Assembly: GCF_900129285.1 (NCBI RefSeq)
Contig: NZ_FQUW01000004.1
Location: forward strand, 124,001 to 188,000
Source of the DNA: Desulfofundulus australicus DSM 11792
GTDB taxonomy: Bacteria > Bacillota > Desulfotomaculia > Desulfotomaculales > Desulfovirgulaceae
DNA length: 64,000 bases
Direction of reading: 5' to 3'
Under the pieces are notes generated by a model, which did not search any database, had not been told where the DNA came from, and worked only from the letters and a program-made list of their open reading frames with translations. Position 1 is the first letter of the stretch. Each line of letters opens with the position of its first letter. Both the position numbers and the translations under genes were made by a program. This document shows positions 25,011 to 34,105 of this stretch, piece by piece.

Positions 25011-26010
25011 CTTCCACCCTCCTTCCATTCAGCATTTTTACCAGTTTTTCATATGGCTTTTCCACCAGCTCTATTAAGCCTCTTGGTTTAAAAATCACGA
25101 ACAGCACAACTATAATACCATACAAGAATAGGTGTAATCCCATAACCTGATCAAAGAGAATTCTGGTCATCTCACCAATTATAGTCAAAAAGATACCGCC
25201 AATCACAGGTCCCAGCACAGTACCCCTTCCACCGACAATGGCCAAAAAAACAATTTGATTGGACATTATGGCACCAGCAATCGCATTGGGTTCCAGATAA
25301 CGAATTAATTGTGCGTAATAAACCCCACCAACACCGGTAAAAAAAGCGCTCAAAGCCGCTGCGATCAATTTTGCCCTGGCAGTATTAATACCCAAGGCAA
25401 GGGCCGCATCTTCATCCTCTCTTATTGCCGTTAAATAATACCCTAGTTTAGACCTGTCAAGCCAGAAAGAAAACCCTACAATAATTAGTAATAATACCAA
25501 AGCCAAATAGTAATAAGGCACCTTAGACATAAACTGCATGTGTTGAGGGGCATCTCCCAGCAGGGGTACCAAAAACCCTTCGGCACCCCCGGTATGCCAG
25601 GAACCAATCTTTGTTGTATTAATCAGAATAACCCGAAATCCTTCAGCAAAGCCCACTGTCGCTAAGGCATAATATGCACCCCTTAAACGCAGGGTTGGGT
25701 AACCTACAATGACACCCAGCAAAGCTGCAACAAGTCCACCAATTATCATACCAAACCACGGTGAAAGACCAATATTGGCAAATAATAATGAGGAAACATA
25801 GGCACCGGCAGCTACGTAGACGCCGTGTCCCAGGGACAACTGGCCGGCAAAACCGCCTACAATATTCCACGCGCTGGCCAGGTAAGCCCAGAAAAGAACC
25901 ATTGCCATTATATGAAGAATGTATGGGCTGGATATAAATAACGGTATCAGCAGTAAGATAAAGATCATCAAAGCAGGTAAATAATATCTCGGAGTAATAA
26001 AGTTCCTCAA
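25000..26010 (-). CDS. livM: Branched-chain-amino-acid-type ABC transporter permease
   Basis: A 336-residue permease with about 8-10 membrane segments and the family motifs 'WNIVGGFAGQLSLGHGVYVAAGAYV' near residue 48 and 'TAIREDEDAALALGINTARAKLIAA' near 195 (the EAA-like loop that contacts the ATPases). TTG at 26010 is the start, 7 bases after AGGTGA. It forms the membrane channel with LivH. Confidence 0.92.
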   Translation of the reverse strand: MRNFITPRYYLPALMIFILLLIPLFISSPYILHIMAMVLFWAYLASAWNIVGGFAGQLSLGHGVYVAAGAYVSSLLFANIGLSPWFGMIIGGLVAALLGVIVGYPTLRLRGAYYALATVGFAEGFRVILINTTKIGSWHTGGAEGFLVPLLGDAPQHMQFMSKVPYYYLALVLLLIIVGFSFWLDRSKLGYYLTAIREDEDAALALGINTARAKLIAAALSAFFTGVGGVYYAQLIRYLEPNAIAGAIMSNQIVFLAIVGGRGTVLGPVIGGIFLTIIGEMTRILFDQVMGLHLFLYGIIVVLFVIFKPRGLIELVEKPYEKLVKMLNGRRVEGAS

Positions 26011-26021
26011 AGCTCAATCAC

Positions 26022-26903
26022 CTACCATTCATATCTGGAACCAAAAAGACCTGATGGTTTTAGCAATAGAAAGGCAAGAAATGCAAAATAAATCAAAATC
26101 GCTGTCCAGGTGGCTGTCATGTACTGGGCTGCTACAGATTCAATAAGCCCAATAATTAATCCACCTACCAAGGCACCGTGAACGCTACCCAGTCCACCTA
26201 AAACCACAATAATAAAAGCTTTAGTAATAAAGACTGCTCCCACAGATGGGTGGGCATAGTAAAAGGGAATTAAAACGATACCCGCTAGTCCTGCAAGGGC
26301 AGTGCCGATGCCAAAAGCAATACTATAAACTTTACTTACATTAATGCCCATTAATAACGCTACGCCGCGATCCTGCCCGGTTGCCCGCATAGCCCGCCCC
26401 AGTTCAGTTTTTATCAAGAACTGATAGAACAAAAAGGCTACAACCAGTGAGGTTACGAATGCATAAAGCCTGGGCACACTGATAGAAAGACTGGAAATAT
26501 TAATACTCGCCCCTGAATAAGCAGTTTTTGCCATTAAATAGTCGGCACCGAATACCATCAATATAAAATTTTCAATGGCTACTGCCAGCCCTGCCGTGAG
26601 CAATAATGCTCCTATCGGTTCTCTAACATCCTTTTCTGCGTCAAGAACGGGTTTTATTGTAAAACGCTGGGTCAGATAACCTAATAAAAACATAAGTGGA
26701 GCAATTATAATAATACTCAAATACGGATCTAGCCCCATAATTTTCCACAACCAATAGGAAAGAATCATGGCTACCATTAAGAAGGCCCCGTGGGCAAAAT
26801 TTATTATTTTCATTATGCCAAAAATTAAGGTTAAACCCATGGCCAGGAGTCCATAAACCCCTCCCATTAAAATTCCGTTAATGATAGAAGATAGCACGCC
26901 CAT
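26022..26903 (-). CDS. livH: Branched-chain-amino-acid-type ABC transporter permease
   Basis: A 293-residue permease. 'INGILMGGVYGLLAMGLTLIFGIMKIINFAHGAF' at the N-terminus and 'MRATGQDRGVALLMGINVSKV' near residue 180 are the standard LivH landmarks; about eight membrane helices. A hairpin separates it from livK upstream, and livM follows after 11 bases. AT-richer than the housekeeping genes outside the island. Confidence 0.93.
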   Translation of the reverse strand: MGVLSSIINGILMGGVYGLLAMGLTLIFGIMKIINFAHGAFLMVAMILSYWLWKIMGLDPYLSIIIIAPLMFLLGYLTQRFTIKPVLDAEKDVREPIGALLLTAGLAVAIENFILMVFGADYLMAKTAYSGASINISSLSISVPRLYAFVTSLVVAFLFYQFLIKTELGRAMRATGQDRGVALLMGINVSKVYSIAFGIGTALAGLAGIVLIPFYYAHPSVGAVFITKAFIIVVLGGLGSVHGALVGGLIIGLIESVAAQYMTATWTAILIYFAFLAFLLLKPSGLFGSRYEW

Positions 26904-26932
26904 GCAATTTTCAACCTCCGGGACTTTGAAAT

Positions 26933-26960
26933 TAGGGGATAGCTTAAAAACTATCCCCTA
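26933..26960 (-). terminator. Hairpin between livK and livH
   Basis: TAGGGGATAG (26933-26942) pairs with CTATCCCCTA (26951-26960); the minus-strand continuation AATTTCAAAG is not a T-tract. It probably lowers readthrough or protects the livK message, giving more binding protein than permease. Confidence 0.55.
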
Positions 26961-26972
26961 TTTTCTTCATTT

Positions 26973-28238
26973 CTATTTATCCCAGCCGGGGAAAGGCCAA
27001 ACTGGCTTCCAACCCGGTCGAGCTTCTTTTTCCGGCCATACCGTTACCCGCTCCATTTTTCCGTTAATCTTACGAAACTGACTGATAATTAATGGAGCAT
27101 TGACCATCTGCCCGGATTCATCAAAAATGATCTCGGAAGCATACATTTGTGTTACACCGCTGGTTAATTTAGTTTCGGCTAGAGCTTTACGAATAGCTTC
27201 GGGATCAAGTGAACCCGCTCTTTCCAGGGCATCTTTAATAACGTACATGGCGGTATAAGCCTTAACTGCTTCGGCATTCATTGGGTAACCATATTTTTGT
27301 TTAAATTTTTCGTTTACCTCTTTGGAAAATGGCCGGTTCACATCAGGTTCCCAAGTGGAAATATCAAAGAAATATTCACTGTTATCTCCAGTAGTCTTAA
27401 AATAAACCGGATCGGCAAACCCACCGCTGGTACCAATAAAAGCTAGAGGTTTAACCTTGTGCTCGGCAAAAGTATTGGTGAGCAAGGCTGCATCTGAAAC
27501 ATATGAACACATCATAATGACATCGGGCTTCAATTGCTTGACTTTAAGCACCACGGGAGTTAAATCAGAAGAGTTGGCAGGATAAGGCTCCTTAAGAACA
27601 ATTTTCAGTCCTGCCTCTTTTAAGTATTTTTCCCATCCTTTTACTGCTCCCTGGCCCCAGGCAGTATTTTCATAGATTAAGGCTACAGTTTTCACAGGCG
27701 TACCAAATTTTTTCGCCATATCTTGTATAAATCTAACCTGCTCTCTGTTGCGCCATGTTGTTTTTTCAGCTAAACGAAAAACATATTTAAAACCGCGCTC
27801 AGTAATAACATCTTCGGAAGGAACCGGACAAACGAATGGTACTTTATAGCGCTCTGCCACTTCGGTAGCAGGTAGTGTTACCCCGCTTTGATAAGCACCT
27901 GTAATTAAAGCAACCCTTTCCTGGGTTATTAAACGCTCCGCCTCCGCGACGCCCGTAGCCGGATCTCCTTTACTGTCTGCGTAGATCATTTTAATCTTTG
28001 CTCCACCGAGAGATTTAATACCACCGGCAGCATTGATTTCTTCTACGGCCATATCCCTGGCCTGCTGCCCAATCTTGCCAACCGGCGCTGCAGAACCTGA
28101 TAGTGGCAGAATATTGCCAATTTTAATTTCCTTTACCTCACCAGATGATTTGCCTCCCCCACTACAGCCAGCAATTAACATCACAAGAAGCACGGTAATG
28201 CATAGTAAGAAAATCTTGTAATTGCGTTTTATAAACAC
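26973..28238 (-). CDS. livK: Liv-type substrate-binding lipoprotein
   Basis: A 421-residue binding protein with a lipoprotein signal (lipobox 'LIAGC', Cys near residue 25), then 'IKIGNILPLSGSAAPVGKIGQQARDMA', the ligand segment 'LITGAYQSGVTLPATEVAERYKVPF' and a type I periplasmic binding fold. It is longer than Escherichia coli LivK and closer to the amide/urea/aromatic-acid receptors of this family. It captures substrate for LivHMGF. The 51 bases before it are AT-rich and hold no clear promoter, so it is probably read from the sigma-54-type promoter upstream of moaD. Confidence 0.88.
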   Translation of the reverse strand: MFIKRNYKIFLLCITVLLVMLIAGCSGGGKSSGEVKEIKIGNILPLSGSAAPVGKIGQQARDMAVEEINAAGGIKSLGGAKIKMIYADSKGDPATGVAEAERLITQERVALITGAYQSGVTLPATEVAERYKVPFVCPVPSEDVITERGFKYVFRLAEKTTWRNREQVRFIQDMAKKFGTPVKTVALIYENTAWGQGAVKGWEKYLKEAGLKIVLKEPYPANSSDLTPVVLKVKQLKPDVIMMCSYVSDAALLTNTFAEHKVKPLAFIGTSGGFADPVYFKTTGDNSEYFFDISTWEPDVNRPFSKEVNEKFKQKYGYPMNAEAVKAYTAMYVIKDALERAGSLDPEAIRKALAETKLTSGVTQMYASEIIFDESGQMVNAPLIISQFRKINGKMERVTVWPEKEARPGWKPVWPFPGWDK

Positions 28239-28288
28239 AAGAAAACCTCCTTTACTTTTTAAATTTTTTAAAGCTTTTTAAGTTTATT

Positions 28289-29440
28289 TTAAAGGGCTTT
28301 AAGGTAGATATTTTTTATGTCTTCCCTGGTTATAACCCGGGGGTTATTTGATAAAAGACGGGTCTGCTTTTCAGCACTTAATGTTAAAAACTCTATATCA
28401 GATTCGGATACGCCAACATCCCGTAGAGATTGTGGAATGCCTACATCCGCAACCAGTTCTTTAATTGCTTTTACTACCAGCATAGCGGCTTCCCGAAGGG
28501 ACTTTCCGGCTACGGGTTCACCCATGGCCTCGGCAACACGAGCAAACTTGGCCAGGTTGCTAACGCAGTTAAACTCGATTACAGGAGCAAACAGAAGGGC
28601 ATTGGATACTCCGTGACTGACGTGGAACTTCCCTCCCAGGGGATAGGCCAGGGCATGTACCGCCCCCACTCCCGCGTTGGCCAGGGAAACTCCCGCAAAG
28701 AAAGAACCCATAGCCATTTTCTCCCTGGCTTCCAGGTCGGAACCGTTTGCAACTGCCGTCCTCAGGTTGGCTGAGATCAACCGGATTGCTTCCAGCGCAT
28801 AGATGTCGGTATGTGGTGTAGCCTTAAGAGCAGTGAATGATTCCACTGCATGAACCAGTGCATCCACCCCGGTAGCAGCGGTTATATGAGGAGGGCAAGA
28901 AAGAGTTAGCTTCGGATCCACTATGGCTACCCTGGGCAGCAAGTACTGGCTGACCACACCTTTTTTTACCTGTTCCTCCTTGAATGCGAAAATGGCGTTT
29001 TGGGTAACCTCCGATCCCGTACCGGATGTGGTAGGGATTAAAATTGTAGGTATACCTCTCTGCGGAATCAACTCAATACCCGCGTAATCCTTGATGCTGC
29101 CACCATTTGTAGCCAGTACTGAAGCTCCCTTGGTCACATCCATGGGGCTGCCCCCGCCCAGCCCCACCAGCAATTGATAACTATTTTCCCTGACCAGCTG
29201 GCCTACTCTATCAACTGTGTCCGTACTGGGCTCTGCTTCAACCTCTGCATAAACCTCTACCTGCGCACCTCCCCTCTCAATAATTTCAATAACCTGCTTG
29301 TCCAGGCCGGCTTTTTGTACTCCGGCATCAGTTATCAGTAGAACACGTGTGGCATTGAACTTTTTAACTTCATTGCTCAAGTTTTCGATTGCACCCTTGC
29401 CGAGGTATATAACCTCAGGCAACCTGAACGGAAACACCAT
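28289..29440 (-). CDS. Iron-containing alcohol dehydrogenase
   Basis: A 383-residue group III alcohol dehydrogenase. The NAD site is 'LLVGLGGGSPMDVTKGASVL' near residue 90, followed by 'PTTSGTGSEVTQNAIF' near 135; metal-binding residues are in 'DALVHAVES' near 195 and 'HALAYPLGGKFHVSHGVSNALL' near 262. It interconverts an alcohol and an aldehyde; beside a tungsten aldehyde oxidoreductase it would link alcohol, aldehyde and acid levels. It is 24 bases after the oxidoreductase gene, on the same transcript. The exact substrate is unknown. Confidence 0.93.
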   Translation of the reverse strand: MVFPFRLPEVIYLGKGAIENLSNEVKKFNATRVLLITDAGVQKAGLDKQVIEIIERGGAQVEVYAEVEAEPSTDTVDRVGQLVRENSYQLLVGLGGGSPMDVTKGASVLATNGGSIKDYAGIELIPQRGIPTILIPTTSGTGSEVTQNAIFAFKEEQVKKGVVSQYLLPRVAIVDPKLTLSCPPHITAATGVDALVHAVESFTALKATPHTDIYALEAIRLISANLRTAVANGSDLEAREKMAMGSFFAGVSLANAGVGAVHALAYPLGGKFHVSHGVSNALLFAPVIEFNCVSNLAKFARVAEAMGEPVAGKSLREAAMLVVKAIKELVADVGIPQSLRDVGVSESDIEFLTLSAEKQTRLLSNNPRVITREDIKNIYLKAL

Positions 29441-29464
29441 GGTTAGCTTCCTCCTCCTGCTTGC

Positions 29465-31360
29465 TTAAATTTCTATCAACCAGTCAAGACCCAGTTCATA
29501 TAGTTTAGCTTTAGCAGGCCTGCCGGTATCCACCTCCCAACCAGCCATTTCGTAAAACAGCCTTACAGCTTCGTAAAATTTGTCACGGTCCAGGCCCGGC
29601 TCACCATCCCGCGAACCACCTTTTAAAGGGGTAAAAAATTTCTCCGGCAATCTATCTTCGCTGAAAGTCAATCCCTGGCGCACGTTGTATTCCTTGGCCA
29701 TGGCCAGGAATCTTTCACCGGCCTTTAAGAGCTCCCACCAGCTGGTTTTCCAACCCGTTACCGCTTCCACAAGGTTTAAGAGCTTGTCCAGCGGGGTCAG
29801 GCTCCGGGCAACATATCCAAAAACACAAACCCCAAGCATATCATAAACACCGTTCAGATAACTCGTATACAGGACATGCCTCACTTTTTTAAAGCTAAGG
29901 TCATTTGCGTCCACCGGTTCACCGAGACCAATCGTGGAAGCGGCCTGCACTCCCAGCGATTCCCTACTGGTAAAGAAGGGGTCATGCTGGGCAAACCAGT
30001 GGTCGGCCCCGTTAACCGCCAGCGCAAATTGAAGGCCGAGGCCACTTTTCACCCGTGGATCATGCATGGGAACCTCTTGTCCTTTAACCTCGAGCAGATA
30101 CTTTTCACTTCTCTTACCAAATCTGGCTGCAGCGGCCCTGCTGCCGTCTGCCAGCACATTCCCCAATCCTTCTCTGTTGGCTATTTTTTCAATCAAGGGA
30201 AGCAGGACTTCCTCGTTGCCAAAACGCAGATCCAGGCCGTCCGTCTGGGTTTTATCAATAATACCTTCTTCATAACACTTCATAGCAAAGGAAATAGTCA
30301 TGCCCAGGGAAATGGTGTCCAGGCCATAACGGTTGCATAATTCGTTTGCCTTGATGATCAATTTCAAATTGCTGATACCGCAATTAGAACCCAGGGCAGC
30401 AAGAGCTTCGTACTCGGGCCCGCCATACTTGCTGTCTACAGTAATATCCTTATCTTTTACTTCCACTACTCTCTTACACCTGATGGGACAGGCAAAACAG
30501 TTACCTCGCCTGATAAGATAATTTTTGATAAGCTCTTCAGAACCAATATCTTCAGCCCGTGCAAAATAACCGTAATCCCAGTTATTAGTTGGTAAGCATC
30601 CCCCGGCATTATTGCTAGTTATACCAATTGGTGTACCATGTTCATACAGAGCTGCACTTAACGGATGAATATTAACCTGTTCTGTAACCCAGCGCAGCAC
30701 CTCTTTTACAACAGACCGGTCCTTTACCTCCACTGCTTTAGTTCCCCTTACAGCAATGGCTCTGAGATTTTTCGAACCCATTACTGCACCCAGTCCATTG
30801 CGTCCATTGAAATGGGCCAGGTTGTTACATATATTAGCAAAACGCACCAGTTTTTCCCCGGCCGGTCCTATCTGGGCCACCTGGACCCTCTCATCGCCCA
30901 GCTCCCGGCGGATGCCCTCCTGCACCTCCCCGGTTTGCAGGCCCCAAAAGTGAGAAGCATCCCTAATTTCTGCTTCCCCGTCCTTTATCCACAAATAAAC
31001 CGGCCGCGGGGCACGGCCTCTCACTACTACGGCGTCAAAACCCGCCCGTTTAAGTTCAGGCCCCCACCAGCCGCCCGCTTCCGACTTACCCAATGCCCCT
31101 GTGAGCGGTGACTTGGCCAGGACCGTATAACGTGGTGCACTGGGGGCACTGGTTCCGGTCAGTAAACCAGGAGCAAATACCAGGGTGTTTTCAGGCCCTA
31201 AGGGATCAATATAACGTTTATTGTTTTTTAACAGGTAATATAGACCAATTCCCGGTCCTCCGAGATACTGCCGGTAGAATTCCTCAGATGGCATCTCAAC
31301 CAGTATTTCTGACTTTGTTAAATCTACCAGGAGAATCTTACCTGTAAAACCGTAGGCCAC
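29465..31360 (-). CDS. aor: Tungsten-dependent aldehyde:ferredoxin oxidoreductase
   Basis: A 631-residue AOR. N-terminal 'GFTGKILLVDLTKSEILVE' and 'GGPGIGLYYLL' belong to the bis-pterin domain; 'GVLGKSEAGG'-type 'GALGKSEAGGWWGPELKRAGFDAVVVRG' follows; the iron-sulfur Cys are in 'CFACPIRC' near residue 288 and a fourth in 'LGVCVFG' near 505. The enzyme oxidises aldehydes to acids with ferredoxin, or runs in reverse. GTG at 31360 is chosen because GGGGGAGGAAAG precedes it by 8 bases; the reading frame extends further but through this site. moaD lies directly upstream, as often for pterin-tungsten enzymes. Confidence 0.93.
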   Translation of the reverse strand: MAYGFTGKILLVDLTKSEILVEMPSEEFYRQYLGGPGIGLYYLLKNNKRYIDPLGPENTLVFAPGLLTGTSAPSAPRYTVLAKSPLTGALGKSEAGGWWGPELKRAGFDAVVVRGRAPRPVYLWIKDGEAEIRDASHFWGLQTGEVQEGIRRELGDERVQVAQIGPAGEKLVRFANICNNLAHFNGRNGLGAVMGSKNLRAIAVRGTKAVEVKDRSVVKEVLRWVTEQVNIHPLSAALYEHGTPIGITSNNAGGCLPTNNWDYGYFARAEDIGSEELIKNYLIRRGNCFACPIRCKRVVEVKDKDITVDSKYGGPEYEALAALGSNCGISNLKLIIKANELCNRYGLDTISLGMTISFAMKCYEEGIIDKTQTDGLDLRFGNEEVLLPLIEKIANREGLGNVLADGSRAAAARFGKRSEKYLLEVKGQEVPMHDPRVKSGLGLQFALAVNGADHWFAQHDPFFTSRESLGVQAASTIGLGEPVDANDLSFKKVRHVLYTSYLNGVYDMLGVCVFGYVARSLTPLDKLLNLVEAVTGWKTSWWELLKAGERFLAMAKEYNVRQGLTFSEDRLPEKFFTPLKGGSRDGEPGLDRDKFYEAVRLFYEMAGWEVDTGRPAKAKLYELGLDWLIEI

Positions 31361-31401
31361 AAATCTTTCCTCCCCCGCCATCAAAAACTTAAAATAAAAT
31401 C

Positions 31402-31641
31402 TCATCCCCCACCAAAAATGGGGAATATCTCCACATAATCCCCTCTCATTAGCTGGATTTCCCTTGACGCAATCTTACCATTTACCAAAACCAGCCCTAC
31501 CGCTCCGTTATTCAAATTTAACTGTTCAAGTAATTTCTTTACAGTTAACCCTTCTATATACTGGAACTGCAGCATACCATCATTTTGGGGGCAATATCTT
31601 TTTAAAGCCGTGTGAAATTTAACGGTTATCAACAATTTCAC
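31402..31641 (-). CDS. MoaD/ThiS-family sulfur carrier protein
   Basis: A beta-grasp protein of about 79 residues ending in 'FPIFGGG', whose terminal Gly-Gly would be thiocarboxylated for dithiolene formation in the pterin cofactor. 'LLEQLNLNNGAVGLVLVNGKIA' is the typical middle of MoaD. GTG at 31641 is taken as the start; the frame continues upstream without a better site. First gene after the sigma-54-type promoter and 42 bases before aor, so it probably supplies sulfur for the tungsten cofactor of that enzyme. Confidence 0.8.
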   Translation of the reverse strand: MKLLITVKFHTALKRYCPQNDGMLQFQYIEGLTVKKLLEQLNLNNGAVGLVLVNGKIASREIQLMRGDYVEIFPIFGGG

Positions 31642-31682
31642 CGCCCAAACCTGCCTGAAAGCCATTCTGGTAAATAGTTAAC

Positions 31683-31700
31683 AAGCAATTATTGTTCCAA
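31683..31700 (-). promoter_or_regulatory. Sigma-54-type (-24/-12) promoter upstream of moaD-aor-adh-livKHMGF
   Basis: On the minus strand TTGGAACAATAATTGCTT has GG (31698-31697) and GC (31686-31685) exactly 10 bases apart, as required for sigma-54, with TTGC at -12. It deviates at the CAC after GG (AAC). It is 42 bases upstream of the moaD start, and a sigma-54 activator gene is the next gene upstream. Confidence 0.6.
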
Positions 31701-31787
31701 ACTTATTTGTTTTTTGCAAATCCCCGATTTATCTGTATTTAATAAAAGTTTAATAATTTATTCTGTTTACAAAGTAACCATTGAGAC

Positions 31788-31837
31788 TGTGTAAAAATGA
31801 CTCACCCCGATTGCCTGGAGTGAGTCATTTTTACACA
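31788..31837 (-). terminator. Long perfect inverted repeat after the sigma-54 activator gene
   Basis: TGTGTAAAAATGACTCAC (31788-31805) and its exact reverse complement (31820-31837) flank a 14-base loop. It lies 34 bases after the activator stop codon, with a run of T in the stem, and probably ends that transcript. Because it is so symmetric it could also bind protein upstream of the moaD promoter. Confidence 0.65.
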
Positions 31838-31870
31838 ACACGCATTAGTTAATTTGTCTTTTCGCAGGTA

Positions 31871-33949
31871 TCACTTTTTCGCAGGTATCATTATGCCGTA
31901 TTTATTAATTTTCCTGTACAGTGTTTTCCTGGTTATACCCAATTTTTCTGCCGCCCTAGAAATATTACCCTGTGTTTGGCTTAAAACTTCCACAATTACC
32001 TGTTTTTCCATTGTTTCCAAATTACCCGTATTGCTAAATATTTTAAATTCATCCGGTTGGTCTCCAGTTTCCAATGCCTTTTTAATACCGGGATAACTCA
32101 TTACATCCTGCTCCTCGATACAGTTGCTGGAACGACTATAGGCCAGTACGGCGCAGCGTTCGATTACATTTTCCAGTTCCCGGACATTCCCCGGCCAGTG
32201 GTAAATCTTAAGCAATTCCAGGGCCCTTTCAGAAATGGTAAAGTTAAAATTCAATCGACTGGAATGTTTTTGGCAGAAATGGTGAATTAACTCTTCAATA
32301 TCTTCCCTGCGCTCCCTTAATGGCGGGATTTCTACAGTAATAACGTTTAAACGGTAGAACAGGTCTTCCCTAAAATTCCCCTGGCGTACCTCTTCCCACA
32401 AGTCCTTGTTGGAGGCAGCAATAATCCGCGCCTTGAGGGGAATTTCATTAATCCCCCCGATCCTGGTAAAGCTACGATTTTGAAGCACCCGTAATAATTT
32501 AGCCTGCATGGCCATTGACATGGCGTTAACCTCATCCAGAAAAAGAGTTCCGTCAGCTGCCAGTTCAAATTTACCCGGTTGCCCCTCACGCTTGGCGCCC
32601 GTAAAAGCTCCTCCTTCGTAGCCAAACAGTTCACTTTCTATCAATTCCGCAGGAATGGCAGCACAATTAATGCCCACAAAAGGACCGTCACTCGAACCGC
32701 TGGCGTTATGAATAGCCTGGGCAAACATTTCTTTACCGGTGCCGCTCTCTCCCAGGATTAAAATATTGGAAGGTAAGGTAGACGCCTGCCGGGCCAGCTT
32801 AACAGTTTGGGTGAATCGCGGCCCGCTACCTTTTAAATCCGCAAAAGTAAAATAAGCCTTAAAACCGGCCAGATTTTTAATAAATCCCCTGGCACGGCTC
32901 AATTCCTTAAATACGGCCAGGACGCCGTTAACTCCTTCATTACTAGTCACAGGCACCACATTACCAATAACTGTTTTACGTTTATTCCTAACGTTAAAAA
33001 TCATCTCCCTATCGATACAGCCCTTCCCGGTTCGCAAAGCTTCATAAACGACTGGTTGGTAACCCAATATTGTATCCGCCGGCTGCTTTAGTGCCTCCAG
33101 GGGTGATATACCTAAAATTTTGCCTGCGGTGCGGTTAAAAACAGTGATATATCCCTCGTCATTTAGAGCAATCAGCCCATCCGAAATGGAATCTACAATG
33201 CTTTCTATATACTTGCTGGTCAGTTCTTTTTCTTTGCGCAATCGATTCTGGCACCAGCTAAATTCTATCGCTTTTCCCAGGGCAATGGTCATTCCCAGGG
33301 TATGCTGGTGGAATCTGAGATAATGTCCGGCTATATTAACAACACCTATCAACTCACCGTTCTCATCAAAAAGAGGCGTGGCTGAGCAGGTCCAGTACTG
33401 TAACTGGGCATTATAATGTTCAGGTCCTACCAGTTGAATGGGGCGCCCCAGAACAGCAGCTAAATTTATGGCATTGGTGCCGGTGACTTCTTCACACCTG
33501 CTTACCCCCGGGTAAGAACCCTGTTTTCTGGCCGTTTCCAATAACTCGGGCTCACCAAACTGCTTGAGAATGTATAGATCTTTATCCAAAAGATCTACAC
33601 GGAAACCAGAACCCCTGAGATTTGAAACAAAAGCATCCAGAAAAGGAGAAGCTATATCTATAAGCTCCTGATTTTCCCTCAACTTTTTCTTTAGATTTTC
33701 CGGTGTTAGCGTTATAGGGTACAGGTTATAGGGATCGACACCCCGTTCCCTGGAGCGTTTCCAGGAACTGAGAACTTCTGGCCTGATAAATTTAGCGTTA
33801 TCTATTTTTCCTTTGGTGATAAACGTTTTCCAGTTATCTTTTAAACATTTCAAGTAATTAAGGAAATTTATGCTTTCTTCCATATACTTTTTAATTAACC
33901 TTTTATATTCCTCCGGCAAGTCCATCCCTAGATCATCCCGGGAATGCAT
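31871..33949 (-). CDS. Sigma-54-dependent transcriptional activator, AcoR-like
   Basis: A 692-residue enhancer-binding protein. The N-terminal GAF-type sensor covers about residues 60-220 ('GTNAINLAAVLGRPIQLVG'), a PAS domain about 240-350 ('SISDGLIALNDEGYITVFN'), and the AAA+ domain about 365-600 with Walker A 'ILGESGTGKEMFAQAI', the sigma-54 contact 'GYEGGAFTGAKREG' and Walker B 'GTLFLDEVNAM'. A Fis-type helix-turn-helix ('NISRAAEKLGITRKTLYRKI') ends it. AcoR relatives control acetoin and related carbonyl metabolism. It is upstream of and in the same direction as the aldehyde oxidoreductase/liv operon, whose promoter has the -24/-12 form, so it very likely controls that operon. Confidence 0.93.
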   Translation of the reverse strand: MHSRDDLGMDLPEEYKRLIKKYMEESINFLNYLKCLKDNWKTFITKGKIDNAKFIRPEVLSSWKRSRERGVDPYNLYPITLTPENLKKKLRENQELIDIASPFLDAFVSNLRGSGFRVDLLDKDLYILKQFGEPELLETARKQGSYPGVSRCEEVTGTNAINLAAVLGRPIQLVGPEHYNAQLQYWTCSATPLFDENGELIGVVNIAGHYLRFHQHTLGMTIALGKAIEFSWCQNRLRKEKELTSKYIESIVDSISDGLIALNDEGYITVFNRTAGKILGISPLEALKQPADTILGYQPVVYEALRTGKGCIDREMIFNVRNKRKTVIGNVVPVTSNEGVNGVLAVFKELSRARGFIKNLAGFKAYFTFADLKGSGPRFTQTVKLARQASTLPSNILILGESGTGKEMFAQAIHNASGSSDGPFVGINCAAIPAELIESELFGYEGGAFTGAKREGQPGKFELAADGTLFLDEVNAMSMAMQAKLLRVLQNRSFTRIGGINEIPLKARIIAASNKDLWEEVRQGNFREDLFYRLNVITVEIPPLRERREDIEELIHHFCQKHSSRLNFNFTISERALELLKIYHWPGNVRELENVIERCAVLAYSRSSNCIEEQDVMSYPGIKKALETGDQPDEFKIFSNTGNLETMEKQVIVEVLSQTQGNISRAAEKLGITRKTLYRKINKYGIMIPAKK

Positions 33950-34026
33950 GGCACCACGCCCCCTGATATAACGAATTTCCTGGAAAAATAATTGGAAAAT
34001 AAGAGGTTTTTATAAAAATAACCAAA

Positions 34027-34054
34027 CGCCGGGGCATATCTGAAAGCCCCGGCG
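34027..34054 (-). terminator. Terminator of rplY
   Basis: CGCCGGGGC (34027-34035) pairs with GCCCCGGCG (34046-34054); the minus strand continues TTTGGTTATTTTTAT. Confidence 0.8.
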
Positions 34055-34105
34055 AATATTTTTATCCTGCCCGGCGTGCTGCGCTGGTCCGGCAGAAAGC
34101 CAAAC

